A DNA stretch of 64,000 nt from Spongiactinospora sp. TRM90649. Lineage in GTDB: Bacteria > Actinomycetota > Actinomycetes > Streptosporangiales > Streptosporangiaceae. Below are positions 7,028-15,249 of the stretch, piece after piece. Position numbers and translations under genes: made by a program. The stretch covers positions 118,666 through 182,665 of the forward strand of contig NZ_JARLTC010000027.1 in NCBI RefSeq assembly GCF_029382225.1, read 5' to 3'. Numbering within the stretch: the first letter of the stretch is position 1; each line of letters opens with the position of its first letter. Under the pieces are notes generated by a model. That model saw only the letters and a list, made by a program, of their open reading frames with translations, searched no databases and was not told where the DNA came from.

Positions 7028-8509
7028 ATGAACACCCGAGCCAAGCGCCTCGTACTCCCGCTCGGAGGGGCGATCGTCGCCTCCACGGTGATCGGCGCGT
7101 CGCTGTCCAGCACGGCAGAGGCCGCTCCCGACCGCAAGACCCGTACCCTCGCTTCGTCCTCCGCCGACGCCAAGGCCATCGCCGGCTCCTGGACGGCCAG
7201 CAAGCTGAAGTCCGCCAAGAGCTACCTAGAGGACTCCACCCAGTACGGGAAGAAGCTCTCCACCGCCAAGAAGGCGTCCCCCGACGGCAAGGCCGGCCTC
7301 ATCGCGCCGACCAACCGCAACAGCCGCTCGGTGGGCAAGTCCAAGAACCTCAACCTGCCGACCACGGTGGGCAAGGTGTTCTTCGAGGTGGACGGCAAGC
7401 CGTACTGGTGCTCCGGCAGCTCGATTCAGTCGAAGTACCGCAACCTGGTCGCCACCGCCGGTCACTGCGTCTATGACACGGACAAGAACAAGCCGGTCTC
7501 GAACTTCGTGTTCATCCCGGCCTACCATCAGGGCAAGGCCAACTACGGCATCTACGTCGGCGCCAAGGTGCACCTGCCCTACGACTTCGATGTCTTCGAG
7601 GACTACGACAAGGACTACGCCTTCGTCAACGTCTACAACGGCATCAAGCAGACCTCGCTGAAGGAGGTCAGCAAGAGCGAGTACGACAAGTGGAAGGGCG
7701 GCAAGGAGACCAAGCGCCAGGAGATCACCCGCGAGGAGTACCGCAAGTGCGTCCTCAACCTCGGGTCCTGCTTCGCCGAGGGCAAGAACACGCCCGATGA
7801 CAAGGTCGGCCCCGACTACCCGGGCGCGGTCCTGAAGAAGGAAGAAGTCAAGGAAGAGGTCTACCGCAAGGCCAAGGTCGGCAAGGGCAACGGCAACAAG
7901 TACGGCGAGCCCTTCGTCGAGCACGTGACCAAGTCCGAGTACGACGCGTACAAGGGCCCGGGCACCAAGAAGGTCGACAAGAGCGGCAACTACACCATCA
8001 CTCACTTCTACGTGCAGGGCTGGTACAAGCCCGGCACCGCCCGCAAGTTCTACCGCGAGACCTTCTGGATCGTCATCACCAAGGACGCCGGTCGCCTCGG
8101 TGACAACGTCGGCGGTCAGGGCTTCGCCTGGAACCAGAAGCTGGGCAAGAAGGTCTTCGCCTTCGGCTACCCGACCTCCGCCCACGCGGACGGCGACAAG
8201 GTCTACAGCGGCGAGACCATGAAGTGGTGCTACAACAAGACCTACCCGGGCCCGGCGGTGCCCAAGTACAAGGTCGAGGAGCACGTCGCGATCAAGTGCG
8301 CCTTCACCCCCGGCGCCAGCGGCGGCCCGCTGATCTGGCAGTACAAGAGCGCCAAGCGCGTCGGTTACATCAACGGCGTGGTCAGCCTCACCCTCGACAC
8401 CGACGGCAACAAGCGTTATGACCGCATCTCGTCCCCGTACTTCGACGGTGAGACGAAGAGCATCTACAACTACGCGGCCAACCTCTGGACCGGCAAGCTC
8501 GGTAGCTGA
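7028..8509 (+). CDS. Secreted chymotrypsin-fold serine protease, paralogue 1
   Basis: A 493-residue protein with a Sec signal (RLVLPLGGAIVASTVIGA, cleavage after AEA near residue 32). The catalytic triad is readable: His146 in LVATAGHCVYD, Asp196 in DKDYAFV, Ser431 in PGASGGPL. A Lys-rich propeptide-like region covers about 33-105. Between Asp and Ser sits an insert (about 205-350) unusual for trypsin-like enzymes, with four repeats of the type E-V/I-S/T-x-x-E-Y (starting near 212, 231, 272, 298) and a Cys pair in the KCVLNLGSC segment. GAAGGAG lies 5 bases before ATG 7028. High Lys content is unusual for this GC-rich genome. Natural substrate unknown. Confidence 0.86.
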   Translation: MNTRAKRLVLPLGGAIVASTVIGASLSSTAEAAPDRKTRTLASSSADAKAIAGSWTASKLKSAKSYLEDSTQYGKKLSTAKKASPDGKAGLIAPTNRNSRSVGKSKNLNLPTTVGKVFFEVDGKPYWCSGSSIQSKYRNLVATAGHCVYDTDKNKPVSNFVFIPAYHQGKANYGIYVGAKVHLPYDFDVFEDYDKDYAFVNVYNGIKQTSLKEVSKSEYDKWKGGKETKRQEITREEYRKCVLNLGSCFAEGKNTPDDKVGPDYPGAVLKKEEVKEEVYRKAKVGKGNGNKYGEPFVEHVTKSEYDAYKGPGTKKVDKSGNYTITHFYVQGWYKPGTARKFYRETFWIVITKDAGRLGDNVGGQGFAWNQKLGKKVFAFGYPTSAHADGDKVYSGETMKWCYNKTYPGPAVPKYKVEEHVAIKCAFTPGASGGPLIWQYKSAKRVGYINGVVSLTLDTDGNKRYDRISSPYFDGETKSIYNYAANLWTGKLGS

Positions 8510-8544
8510 GGGGTTCCTCGGTAGCCGAGGATTCAAGGTGACGG

Positions 8545-8575
8545 CGGAGGGGCTCGGTCTGACCGGGCCCCTCCG
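8545..8575 (+). terminator. Hairpin after protease paralogue 1
   Basis: CGGAGGGGC pairs with GCCCCTCCG, with a further TCGG/CCG inner pairing, followed by TTGCC. A strong GC stem without a real U-tract, as is common in actinobacteria. The rest of the 296-bp gap up to 8805 holds no gene; the AT-richer part at 8650-8760 is the likely promoter of paralogue 2. Confidence 0.65.
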
Positions 8576-8805
8576 TTGCCTATCGGGACCCTGATCCTGC
8601 ATCCTCATATCGGACTCTCTTCGCACGAGGTGCCCGGGTGGCGTGAGCCCTGGTTGATAGCGTCTTTATCCCTCGGTCATCAGACTGCTTTGCGAACCTC
8701 CGCAAACCGGATCATGACGACAGGCAACACAAAACCTAGTTGATCTGGAAAAATCACTCGATACAGCTTTCGTCGCCCCCCACGACAGCGGAAAGGCCCG
8801 GCTCA

Positions 8806-9984
8806 ATGTCCCCCCATGCCCGGCGGCTCACGGCCGCGCTCGGCGGCCTCGCGGCCGCGGGCGCGCTCGTCATGTCCACCTGCCAGGGGACCGCGCAGGC
8901 CACGGTCGCGTCGCACGGGAAGGTGCCGGACAACGTGCTCCCGTTCCGGATGGCGGCGACGGCGACGGCGGTGGCGCAGGTCGAGGAATACTGGAAGCCC
9001 GAGCGTCTGAAGGCGGCCGACGACGCCACGCCGAAGACGGCCGACCCCAAGCCCAAGGCGGCGGCTAGCGGAGCGGCCTCGTCGGAGGACGCCGCCTCGG
9101 CGGGCGGCACGGGCACCGCGGCCATCGCGACCACGGCCACGACGGCCGCCGCGACCGCCTCGGCGGGCCCGAACGCCCCGGCGATCTGGGCCGTCCCGCC
9201 CGCGATGCCGAAGAAGAAGCTCACGAAGGAAAGCCCGGCCACGATCGGGAAGGTCTACTTCCGGGTGGGCGGCAAGGACTTCTGGTGCTCGGCCTCCGCG
9301 GTGAACGCCAAGAACCGCAGCCTGGTGGCGACCGCCGCGCACTGCGCGTTCGATCTGCGCACCAACAAGGCGATGGAGAACTGGATCTTCGTCCCCTCCT
9401 ACCGGCAGGGCACCCAGGACGCCGGCCTCTACGTGGGCCACACGGCCACCGTGCACATGGAATACAGCCAGGGCGACTACGACTACGACTACGCCTTCGT
9501 GACCGTCTACCACGGCGTCAAGTGGCAGCAGAGCAAGAACGCCAAGGGACAGGTCACCTACAAGAAGACTGATGTAGGGCCACTCCAGGACAACGTTGGC
9601 GGGCAGGGCATCACCGCCGGCAGGCCCGTCGCCGTACAGGTGACTGCCTTCGGCTATCCGGCGGGGCCGCAGCCGGACGGCAGCAGGCCGTACAACGGCC
9701 ACACGCTGAAGAGCTGCTCCGGGCTGACGAGCGGGGTCCGCTCGCCCACCTATCAGCTCGACCACGGCATCGCCATCAAGAACTGTGACTTCACGGCCGG
9801 CGCCAGCGGCGGCCCCTGGCTGACCGCCTACAGCAAGACGACCGGCACCGGGCTGCTCGCGGGCATCAACAGCCTCAGCTGGAACCGCAAAGTGGACGGC
9901 AAGAACGATCACATCTCCTCGGCCTACTTCGGCGCGCACGTGCGCACGGTCTACGGCTACGCCGAGACGGTGAAGGCCAGGTAG
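8806..9984 (+). CDS. Secreted chymotrypsin-fold serine protease, paralogue 2 (insert-less)
   Basis: A 392-residue protein. ATG 8806 is chosen for its GAAAGG upstream; in-frame ATG 8740 would put 22 polar residues before the signal peptide. Signal sequence LTAALGGLAAAGALVMSTC. Triad: His179 (ATAAHCAFD), Asp228 (DYDYAFV), Ser334 (GASGGPW). It differs from the other three in two ways: an Ala/Thr-rich linker (about 85-130) precedes the catalytic domain, and the large repeat-bearing insert is absent, replaced by a short KNAKGQVTYKKTDVG turn. It retains the shared DNVGGQG and AFGYPAG strands. This is probably the minimal form of the family. Confidence 0.86.
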   Translation: MSPHARRLTAALGGLAAAGALVMSTCQGTAQATVASHGKVPDNVLPFRMAATATAVAQVEEYWKPERLKAADDATPKTADPKPKAAASGAASSEDAASAGGTGTAAIATTATTAAATASAGPNAPAIWAVPPAMPKKKLTKESPATIGKVYFRVGGKDFWCSASAVNAKNRSLVATAAHCAFDLRTNKAMENWIFVPSYRQGTQDAGLYVGHTATVHMEYSQGDYDYDYAFVTVYHGVKWQQSKNAKGQVTYKKTDVGPLQDNVGGQGITAGRPVAVQVTAFGYPAGPQPDGSRPYNGHTLKSCSGLTSGVRSPTYQLDHGIAIKNCDFTAGASGGPWLTAYSKTTGTGLLAGINSLSWNRKVDGKNDHISSAYFGAHVRTVYGYAETVKAR

Positions 9985-10015
9985 GCATTTGGGGCGTTTG
10001 CCCGGTTCATACGTA

Positions 10016-10051
10016 GAGAGAGGCCCCGGCGATCACGCCGGGGCCTCTCTC
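10016..10051 (+). terminator. Strong hairpin after protease paralogue 2
   Basis: A perfect 16-bp stem GAGAGAGGCCCCGGCG / CGCCGGGGCCTCTCTC with an ATCA loop, 32 bp after the stop codon, followed by GTTCGG. Confidence 0.8.
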
Positions 10052-10101
10052 GTTCGGGCGCGTTAGACGCAAGCCACGCCAAATCGGTGCCATCTTCCTC
10101 A

Positions 10102-10117
10102 TGTGATCTGCGTCACA
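10102..10117. promoter_or_regulatory. CRP-like palindrome upstream of protease paralogue 3
   Basis: TGTGA TCTGCG TCACA, a perfect TGTGA-N6-TCACA palindrome. It fits both the classical CRP consensus and the streptomycete Crp pattern GTG-N6-GNCAC. It lies 276 bp before TTG 10393. The 341-bp gap 10052-10392 otherwise contains no gene and is AT-richer than average. Confidence 0.5.
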
Positions 10118-10392
10118 GATGGGTCGTCACTCACCGTATCCGGCCACAGTCTCCCCAATCACCACACTAACCACAACCTTATGATGATCTGCGGAAACTG
10201 CGCTCACCTGGAGCCAAGCGACCACACACGCATCGCACACATAAACATCACGAAATGGTCACGCGCTCCCAGGTCCCGATCTTTCACCCCAAACAGCTTC
10301 CCGACTTCAAGATCAGCGCTGTATGTTCCTGGCTATCCCTTTACTGACGCATGGGACGCAAGAGGCGTTCCACGACAGCGCAAGGAGTCACC

Positions 10393-11904
10393 TTGAAGCG
10401 CATCCTCCTCCCGGCCGGTGGCGCCCTCGTCGCCACTGGTCTGCTGGCTGCCGGTCTGGCCAGCGCCACCACGGCCAATGCCGCGCCGAAGAAGGCCAGC
10501 GACGCCATGGCCAGCCCCACTCAGGCTTATTCGGTCGCACAGTTCTGGCTGGACGCCAACGGTGCGACGCTGAAGGCCGCCAAGGAGTACAAGTGGGACT
10601 CGCAGGCGGCTCCGAAGCTGAACATCGGTGGCCCCGCTGCTGACGACGGCAAGGCCGGCCTGGTTCCCCCCACCGGCTACAAGAAGGTCACCCCCGGTGT
10701 TGTGAAGAACATCAACCTGCCGAAGACCGTCGGCAAGGTGTTCTTCCAGACCAAGGGCGGCGGCCTCGCCTGGTGCTCCGCCACCTCGATCGACGCCCAG
10801 TACCGCAACCTGGTCGCCACCGCCGGGCACTGCGTCTACGACGTCTCGACCAACGGTGACGTCCTCGACAAGTGGGTCTTCGTCCCCGGCTACCACCAGG
10901 GCAAGGCCACCTGGGGCGTGTACGTGGGTAAGACCGCTTACACCCACTACGACTTCGCCAACTTCGAGGACTTCGACCGCGACTACGCGTTCGTCACCGT
11001 CTACGACGGCATCTCCATCGGCGACAAGAAGGAAGTCAGCCGCGCGGAGTATGACAAGTGGGTCGGCGACAAGTGGACCGAGAAGAAGGAAATCACCAGG
11101 GACGAGTACAAGAAGTGCAAGCTCAACCTTGGTGAGTGCTGGGCCGAGGGCAAGAAGACCGGCGACGACGTCGTGGGCCCGGACTACCCGGGTGCCGTCC
11201 TGACCAAGGTCGAAGTCAACGAGCAGACCTACAAGGCGGCCAAGGTCGGCAAGGGCAATGGCAACAAGCTCGGTGAGCCCGTCACCGAGACTGTTACCAA
11301 GTCGGAGTACGACAAGTACGCTGGCCCTGGCAAGAAGTGGTACGACAAGTACGGCAACTACTACATCACGCACTACTACGTGCAGTCGTGGATCAAGCCG
11401 GGTACCGCTCGCAAGTACTACACCGCCGTGTACTACATCGGTGCGGTCATCAACCGCGGTCGCCTCGGCGACAACGTGGGCGGCCAGGGCTTCGCCTGGA
11501 ACCAGAAGCCCGGCAAGCCGGTCTTCGTGTTCGGCTACCCCGCGGGTGCGCACCCGGACGGTGACAAGCCCTACACCGGCGTCACCATGAAGTGGTGCTA
11601 CAGCAAGAAGCCGAGCAACAAGACCTACCAGGCTCCGGCGTTCAAGGTCGAAGAGCACATCGCCATCAAGTGCTCCCAGACTCCGGGCGTCTCCGGTGGT
11701 CCTTGGGTGCTGCAGTACAGCAACACCAAGCGGATCGGGTACGTCAACGGTGTTGCGAGCCTCGTGGCCGACACCGACAGGAACGGTCGCTACGACACGC
11801 TGACCTCGCCGTACTTCGACGGTGAGACCGCGGACATCTACAAGTTCGCGGCCAAGCAGTGGAGTGGCAAGATCGTCGGCCCGAACGGCGAAGTCCTCAA
11901 GTAA
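10393..11904 (+). CDS. Secreted chymotrypsin-fold serine protease, paralogue 3
   Basis: A 503-residue protein. TTG 10393 is preferred over ATG 10351 because AAGGAG lies five bases upstream and the resulting N-terminus (MKRILLPAGGALVATGLLAA) aligns with paralogues 1 and 4. Signal cleavage is probably after NA near residue 31. Triad: His146 (ATAGHCVYD), Asp197 (DRDYAFV), Ser434 (PGVSGGPW). The insert is present with the same four repeats (KEVSRAEY, KEITRDEY, VEVNEQTY, ETVTKSEY) and the KCKLNLGEC cysteine pair. It is closest in layout to paralogues 1 and 4. Confidence 0.86.
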   Translation: MKRILLPAGGALVATGLLAAGLASATTANAAPKKASDAMASPTQAYSVAQFWLDANGATLKAAKEYKWDSQAAPKLNIGGPAADDGKAGLVPPTGYKKVTPGVVKNINLPKTVGKVFFQTKGGGLAWCSATSIDAQYRNLVATAGHCVYDVSTNGDVLDKWVFVPGYHQGKATWGVYVGKTAYTHYDFANFEDFDRDYAFVTVYDGISIGDKKEVSRAEYDKWVGDKWTEKKEITRDEYKKCKLNLGECWAEGKKTGDDVVGPDYPGAVLTKVEVNEQTYKAAKVGKGNGNKLGEPVTETVTKSEYDKYAGPGKKWYDKYGNYYITHYYVQSWIKPGTARKYYTAVYYIGAVINRGRLGDNVGGQGFAWNQKPGKPVFVFGYPAGAHPDGDKPYTGVTMKWCYSKKPSNKTYQAPAFKVEEHIAIKCSQTPGVSGGPWVLQYSNTKRIGYVNGVASLVADTDRNGRYDTLTSPYFDGETADIYKFAAKQWSGKIVGPNGEVLK

Positions 11905-11961
11905 GACCCTGAGGTTCGCCTGAGCGAAGGACTCACCTCCTGAGCTCACTCCCGCTTAACG

Positions 11962-11992
11962 CACAAGGCCCGGCCTCCAGCCGGGCCTTGTG
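11962..11992 (+). terminator. Hairpin after protease paralogue 3
   Basis: CACAAGGCCCGGC pairs with GCCGGGCCTTGTG (13 bp) around a CTCCA loop, followed by TCATTTC. It separates paralogues 3 and 4. Confidence 0.75.
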
Positions 11993-12093
11993 TCATTTCA
12001 GCGCGCGTGTCATTTCAGAGTGCGTCGAACGAACCCCAACCCCCTCTTCCGACGCTCGGGACGCTCGCACCGCGTCCTCGACAAGGAGCCCCC

Positions 12094-13614
12094 TTGAACA
12101 CCCCCGCCAAGCGCCTGGTCCTGCCCCTGGCAGGCGTGCTCGTGTCCGGCGGCCTGATCGCCGCCGGGCCCGCGGCCGCGCAGGCCGAGCCCACCCTCAC
12201 GCCGGAGAAGCTGGTGACCAGCGCGCCGCAGGCCTACTCGATCGCCAAGTTCTGGCTGGACGCCAACGGCGCGGCCCTGAAGAAGGCTAAGGAGTACGAC
12301 TGGGACGCCAAGGAGGTGACGAAGCTGGTCACCCGCGGGCAGAACGGTCTCCCGGACGACGGCAAGGCTGGGCTCATCGCGCCCACGGGATCCAAGAAGG
12401 GGTCCACCGCGAAGATCAAGAACATCAACCTGCCGCTGACCATCGGCAAGGTGTTCTTCGTCGACAGCAAGGGCGCCTACCGCTGGTGCTCGGCCTCCTC
12501 GGTGCAGGCCCGCCACCGCAACCTGGTGGCCACCGCCGCGCACTGTGTCTATGACGTGGACGGCAACAAGGACGTCATGGACAAGTGGGTCTTCATCCCC
12601 GGGTATTTCCAGGGCAAGGCCGTCAACGGCCTCTACGTGGGCGTGACCGCCTACGCCCCCTACGACATGGTCAACTTCGAGGACTTCGACAGCGACTACG
12701 CGTTCGTCTCGGTCACCGACGGGATCTCGCTCGCCTCCTCCAAGGAGGTCTCCTTCGAGGAGTACAACGCCTGGAAGGGCGCCAAGTGGGTGCGGCCGGT
12801 CGAGATCGACAAGAAGACCTACGAGAAGTGCGTGCTCGACCTCGGCCCCTGCTGGACCGACGGGAAGGACACCCCGGACGACCTGGTCGGCCCGGACTAC
12901 CCCGGTGCGGTGCTCGACAAGCGTGAGGTCTCCAAGGAGGAGTACGACAAGGCCAAGGTCGGCAAGGGCCAGGGCAACAAGTACGGCGAGCCGGTCACCG
13001 AACCGGTCACCGAGACGGAGTACAAGGCGTACAAGGGTCCGGGCACCAAGTCCGTCGACAAGTACGGGAACCACTTCGTCACCCGCTACTACGTGCAGAA
13101 GTGGCTGAAGCCCGGCACGGTCAAGAAGTATTACAAGGACACCTACCGGGTCGTGCTCGCCAAAGACCACGGGCGGCTCGGCGACGTGGTCGGCGGGCAG
13201 GGGCTCGCGTGGAACCAGCCGGTCGGGCAGCAGGTGTACGCGTTCGGGTACCCCGGCGACCGGCATCCCGACGGGAACAAGGCGTTCACCGGGCTCACGC
13301 CGAAGTACTGCGCCGGCCGTACGCTCAAGAAGGCCGTGACGGCGACCGCCTTCAAGGTGGCTGAGCACGTGGCGCTGAAGTGCTCGATGACCGGTGGCGC
13401 GGACGGCGGCCCGCTCATCATGAAGTACGACAACGCCAAGCGGACCGGTTACATCAACGGTGTCATCAGCCTGTTCCACGACCAGGACGGCAACGACCGG
13501 GTGGACCACATCAGCACGCCGTACTTCAACGGCGACACCGGCACGCTGTACAACACCGCGCAGGGCGCGCTCAACGTCAAGATCGTCAGCCCGAAGGGCG
13601 AACTGCTCAAGTAG
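12094..13614 (+). CDS. Secreted chymotrypsin-fold paralogue 4, catalytic Ser replaced by Asp
   Basis: A 506-residue paralogue. TTG 12094 follows AAGGAG with short spacing and gives MNTPAKRLVLPLAGVLVSGG, matching paralogue 1. His150 (ATAAHCVYD) and Asp201 (DSDYAFV) are conserved, but the nucleophile motif reads GGADGGPL: codon 13402-13404 is GAC, so residue 437 is Asp instead of Ser. The flanking residues (KCSMTGGADGGPLIMKYDNAK split at the Asp) keep the oxyanion-hole glycines. The four-repeat insert and cysteine pair are intact and there is no frameshift, so this looks like a maintained pseudoenzyme, perhaps a binding or decoy protein. Ends GELLK as paralogue 3 ends GEVLK. Confidence 0.86.
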   Translation: MNTPAKRLVLPLAGVLVSGGLIAAGPAAAQAEPTLTPEKLVTSAPQAYSIAKFWLDANGAALKKAKEYDWDAKEVTKLVTRGQNGLPDDGKAGLIAPTGSKKGSTAKIKNINLPLTIGKVFFVDSKGAYRWCSASSVQARHRNLVATAAHCVYDVDGNKDVMDKWVFIPGYFQGKAVNGLYVGVTAYAPYDMVNFEDFDSDYAFVSVTDGISLASSKEVSFEEYNAWKGAKWVRPVEIDKKTYEKCVLDLGPCWTDGKDTPDDLVGPDYPGAVLDKREVSKEEYDKAKVGKGQGNKYGEPVTEPVTETEYKAYKGPGTKSVDKYGNHFVTRYYVQKWLKPGTVKKYYKDTYRVVLAKDHGRLGDVVGGQGLAWNQPVGQQVYAFGYPGDRHPDGNKAFTGLTPKYCAGRTLKKAVTATAFKVAEHVALKCSMTGGADGGPLIMKYDNAKRTGYINGVISLFHDQDGNDRVDHISTPYFNGDTGTLYNTAQGALNVKIVSPKGELLK

Positions 13615-13636
13615 TGCTCAAGTAGCACTCCCCCAC

Positions 13637-13669
13637 ACGGGCCCGGCGCGGATGACGTGCCGGGCCCGT
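13637..13669. terminator. Hairpin between convergent paralogue 4 and TPR regulator
   Basis: ACGGGCCCGGC pairs with GCCGGGCCCGT across an 11-base loop, 23 bp after paralogue 4 and 15 bp before the end of the minus-strand regulator. It can serve both genes. Confidence 0.65.
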
Positions 13670-13683
13670 CGTATCTCTCCGGG

Positions 13684-15042
13684 CTACACAGAGACCAGTT
13701 CGCCGGTGCGGGCGGTGAAGGATTTTACGGCGGGCGCGTCGGAGTAGGGGGCGAGGCGCTTGCGGAGATCTGTCATGTAGGAGCGGGTGCGGGTGGAGGT
13801 GAGGCCGCCCGCGACGTCGAGCGCCTGCTGGGCGACGGCGCACGCCTGGTCTACGTCGCCGCAGTGGACCAGCCCGGCCGACAGCAGGGAGAGGTTGAAC
13901 ATCCGCCCCCGGACGTAGCTCTCGTTCATCTCCAGGGAGCGCTGGGCGTTGCGGACGGTCTGCGGGCCGTCGCCCAGCTCGCGGAAGCAGTGGGCGAACT
14001 TGGCCGCCAGATACGCCTCGTCGAAGTAGCGCAGCCACTCGGGGTCGGACTCCGGGGAGCGCTTGTCGAAGGCCTGCTCGGCCTCGTGCAGGGCGTGGCC
14101 GCAGGACGCGCGGTCGCCGAGCACGGCGTGGGCGTGGGCCTCCAGCACGTGGCCCTCGGCGAGCAGGGTGTGGATCCCGGCGCGGCGGGCGGCGAGCTGG
14201 GAGGCGCGCGCGAGGTCGAGCGCATGGTCGGGCTGACCGATGTAGACGGCCTGGTGGCCGAGCCCGGCCAGGATCTCGCCGCCGAGGCCGTGGTCGCCCG
14301 CGCCCCTGGCCAGTCGGAGGGCCTGGATCAGGTAGCGCTGGGCCAGGCCGTGCTGTTCGAGGTCGTAGGCCATCCAGCCGGCCAGGCGGGTCAGCTCGGC
14401 GGTGGCCGAGACCAGCTCGCGGCCGGTGGCCTCGCCGTAGGCGCCCTCCCGGATCAGCGGGGTGACCGCGCTGTCGAGGTACTTCACCACCGCGGTGCGG
14501 ACCCGGCCGCCGCCGAAGCGGTTGTCGAGCTCGCCGAACGCCCGGGTCACCTCCCGGATGGAGGCGATGTCGGCGGCCCCGACGGCCCGCCCGCCCACGC
14601 CGCTCGGGCGGCCTTCCGGTGGCGCGGTCAGCCAGCGCAACGCGCCGGCGGAACCGGCCCCGACGGCGAAGGTCGACTCGACGAGGAACCTCCGCCTCTC
14701 CACGTCCGCCCGCCAGAGTGCCGTCACGGTCGCCACACCCTCCCGCCAGCTATGAGGAAACTCCTGCCCGAGGTCCACGGGGGTGCACACGGCGGGCATG
14801 CCAAGATCTTCCGAGGTCATGGCACGACCGAGACGCGCGGCGAAGATCTCTGCCAGCAGCCCCGGGACGGGGTCACGCGGGCGTTGTCCCCCGAGCCATC
14901 GCAAAACCGAACTGTGGTCGTACTTCAACCCGGCGAGCCCCCGGGCGCTGCCCAGGTCGTTGAGATGCCGGGCCAGCCCCTTGTGGGAGAAGCCCGACTC
15001 GCTGATGAGCCGTTGCAGAACACGGTTTGGCTCACGGTCCAT
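13684..15042 (-). CDS. NsdA-like TPR regulator
   Basis: A 452-residue protein. The N-terminus (about 5-70) looks like a divergent helix-turn-helix (LQRLISESGFSHKGLARHLN, then DHSSVLRWLGGQRP). The remainder is all-helical with TPR-like repeats (HGLAQRYLIQALRLARGAG; GLGHQAVYIGQPDHALDLA; AHAHAVLGDRASCGHALHEA; LSLLSAGLVHCGDVDQACAVA). This architecture matches the streptomycete NsdA-type family, negative regulators of differentiation and antibiotic production; the specific target here is unknown. GGGGAGGAG sits just before ATG 15042. It stands alone, convergent with the protease array. Confidence 0.7.
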   Translation of the reverse strand: MDREPNRVLQRLISESGFSHKGLARHLNDLGSARGLAGLKYDHSSVLRWLGGQRPRDPVPGLLAEIFAARLGRAMTSEDLGMPAVCTPVDLGQEFPHSWREGVATVTALWRADVERRRFLVESTFAVGAGSAGALRWLTAPPEGRPSGVGGRAVGAADIASIREVTRAFGELDNRFGGGRVRTAVVKYLDSAVTPLIREGAYGEATGRELVSATAELTRLAGWMAYDLEQHGLAQRYLIQALRLARGAGDHGLGGEILAGLGHQAVYIGQPDHALDLARASQLAARRAGIHTLLAEGHVLEAHAHAVLGDRASCGHALHEAEQAFDKRSPESDPEWLRYFDEAYLAAKFAHCFRELGDGPQTVRNAQRSLEMNESYVRGRMFNLSLLSAGLVHCGDVDQACAVAQQALDVAGGLTSTRTRSYMTDLRKRLAPYSDAPAVKSFTARTGELVSV

Positions 15043-15249
15043 GGGTCTCCTCCCCGTCGCGGCCGTCGCCCGTCAGGGCACAGGGACGCCCGAGGCTCGT
15101 AAAGTAACGGAATGCTTTGAGAATAGCACGGAGAGTCACTAGAGATGCCCGTGTTCCCCGAAAACAAGGTGAAAGAAGTAAACGATCGGTGATCTTCCGA
15201 TGGGTCCTAGATCGTCAAAACGGGCCTGGATCATGTGATTCGCAAGCAC

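Noticed and set aside
10333..11949. Very long open frame on the minus strand opposite protease paralogue 3 (similar ones oppose paralogues 1, 2 and 4)
   Set aside because: These follow from high third-position GC on the coding strand; they are Val/Leu/Gly/Asp-rich with no domain, and the plus-strand frames have signal peptides and catalytic motifs.
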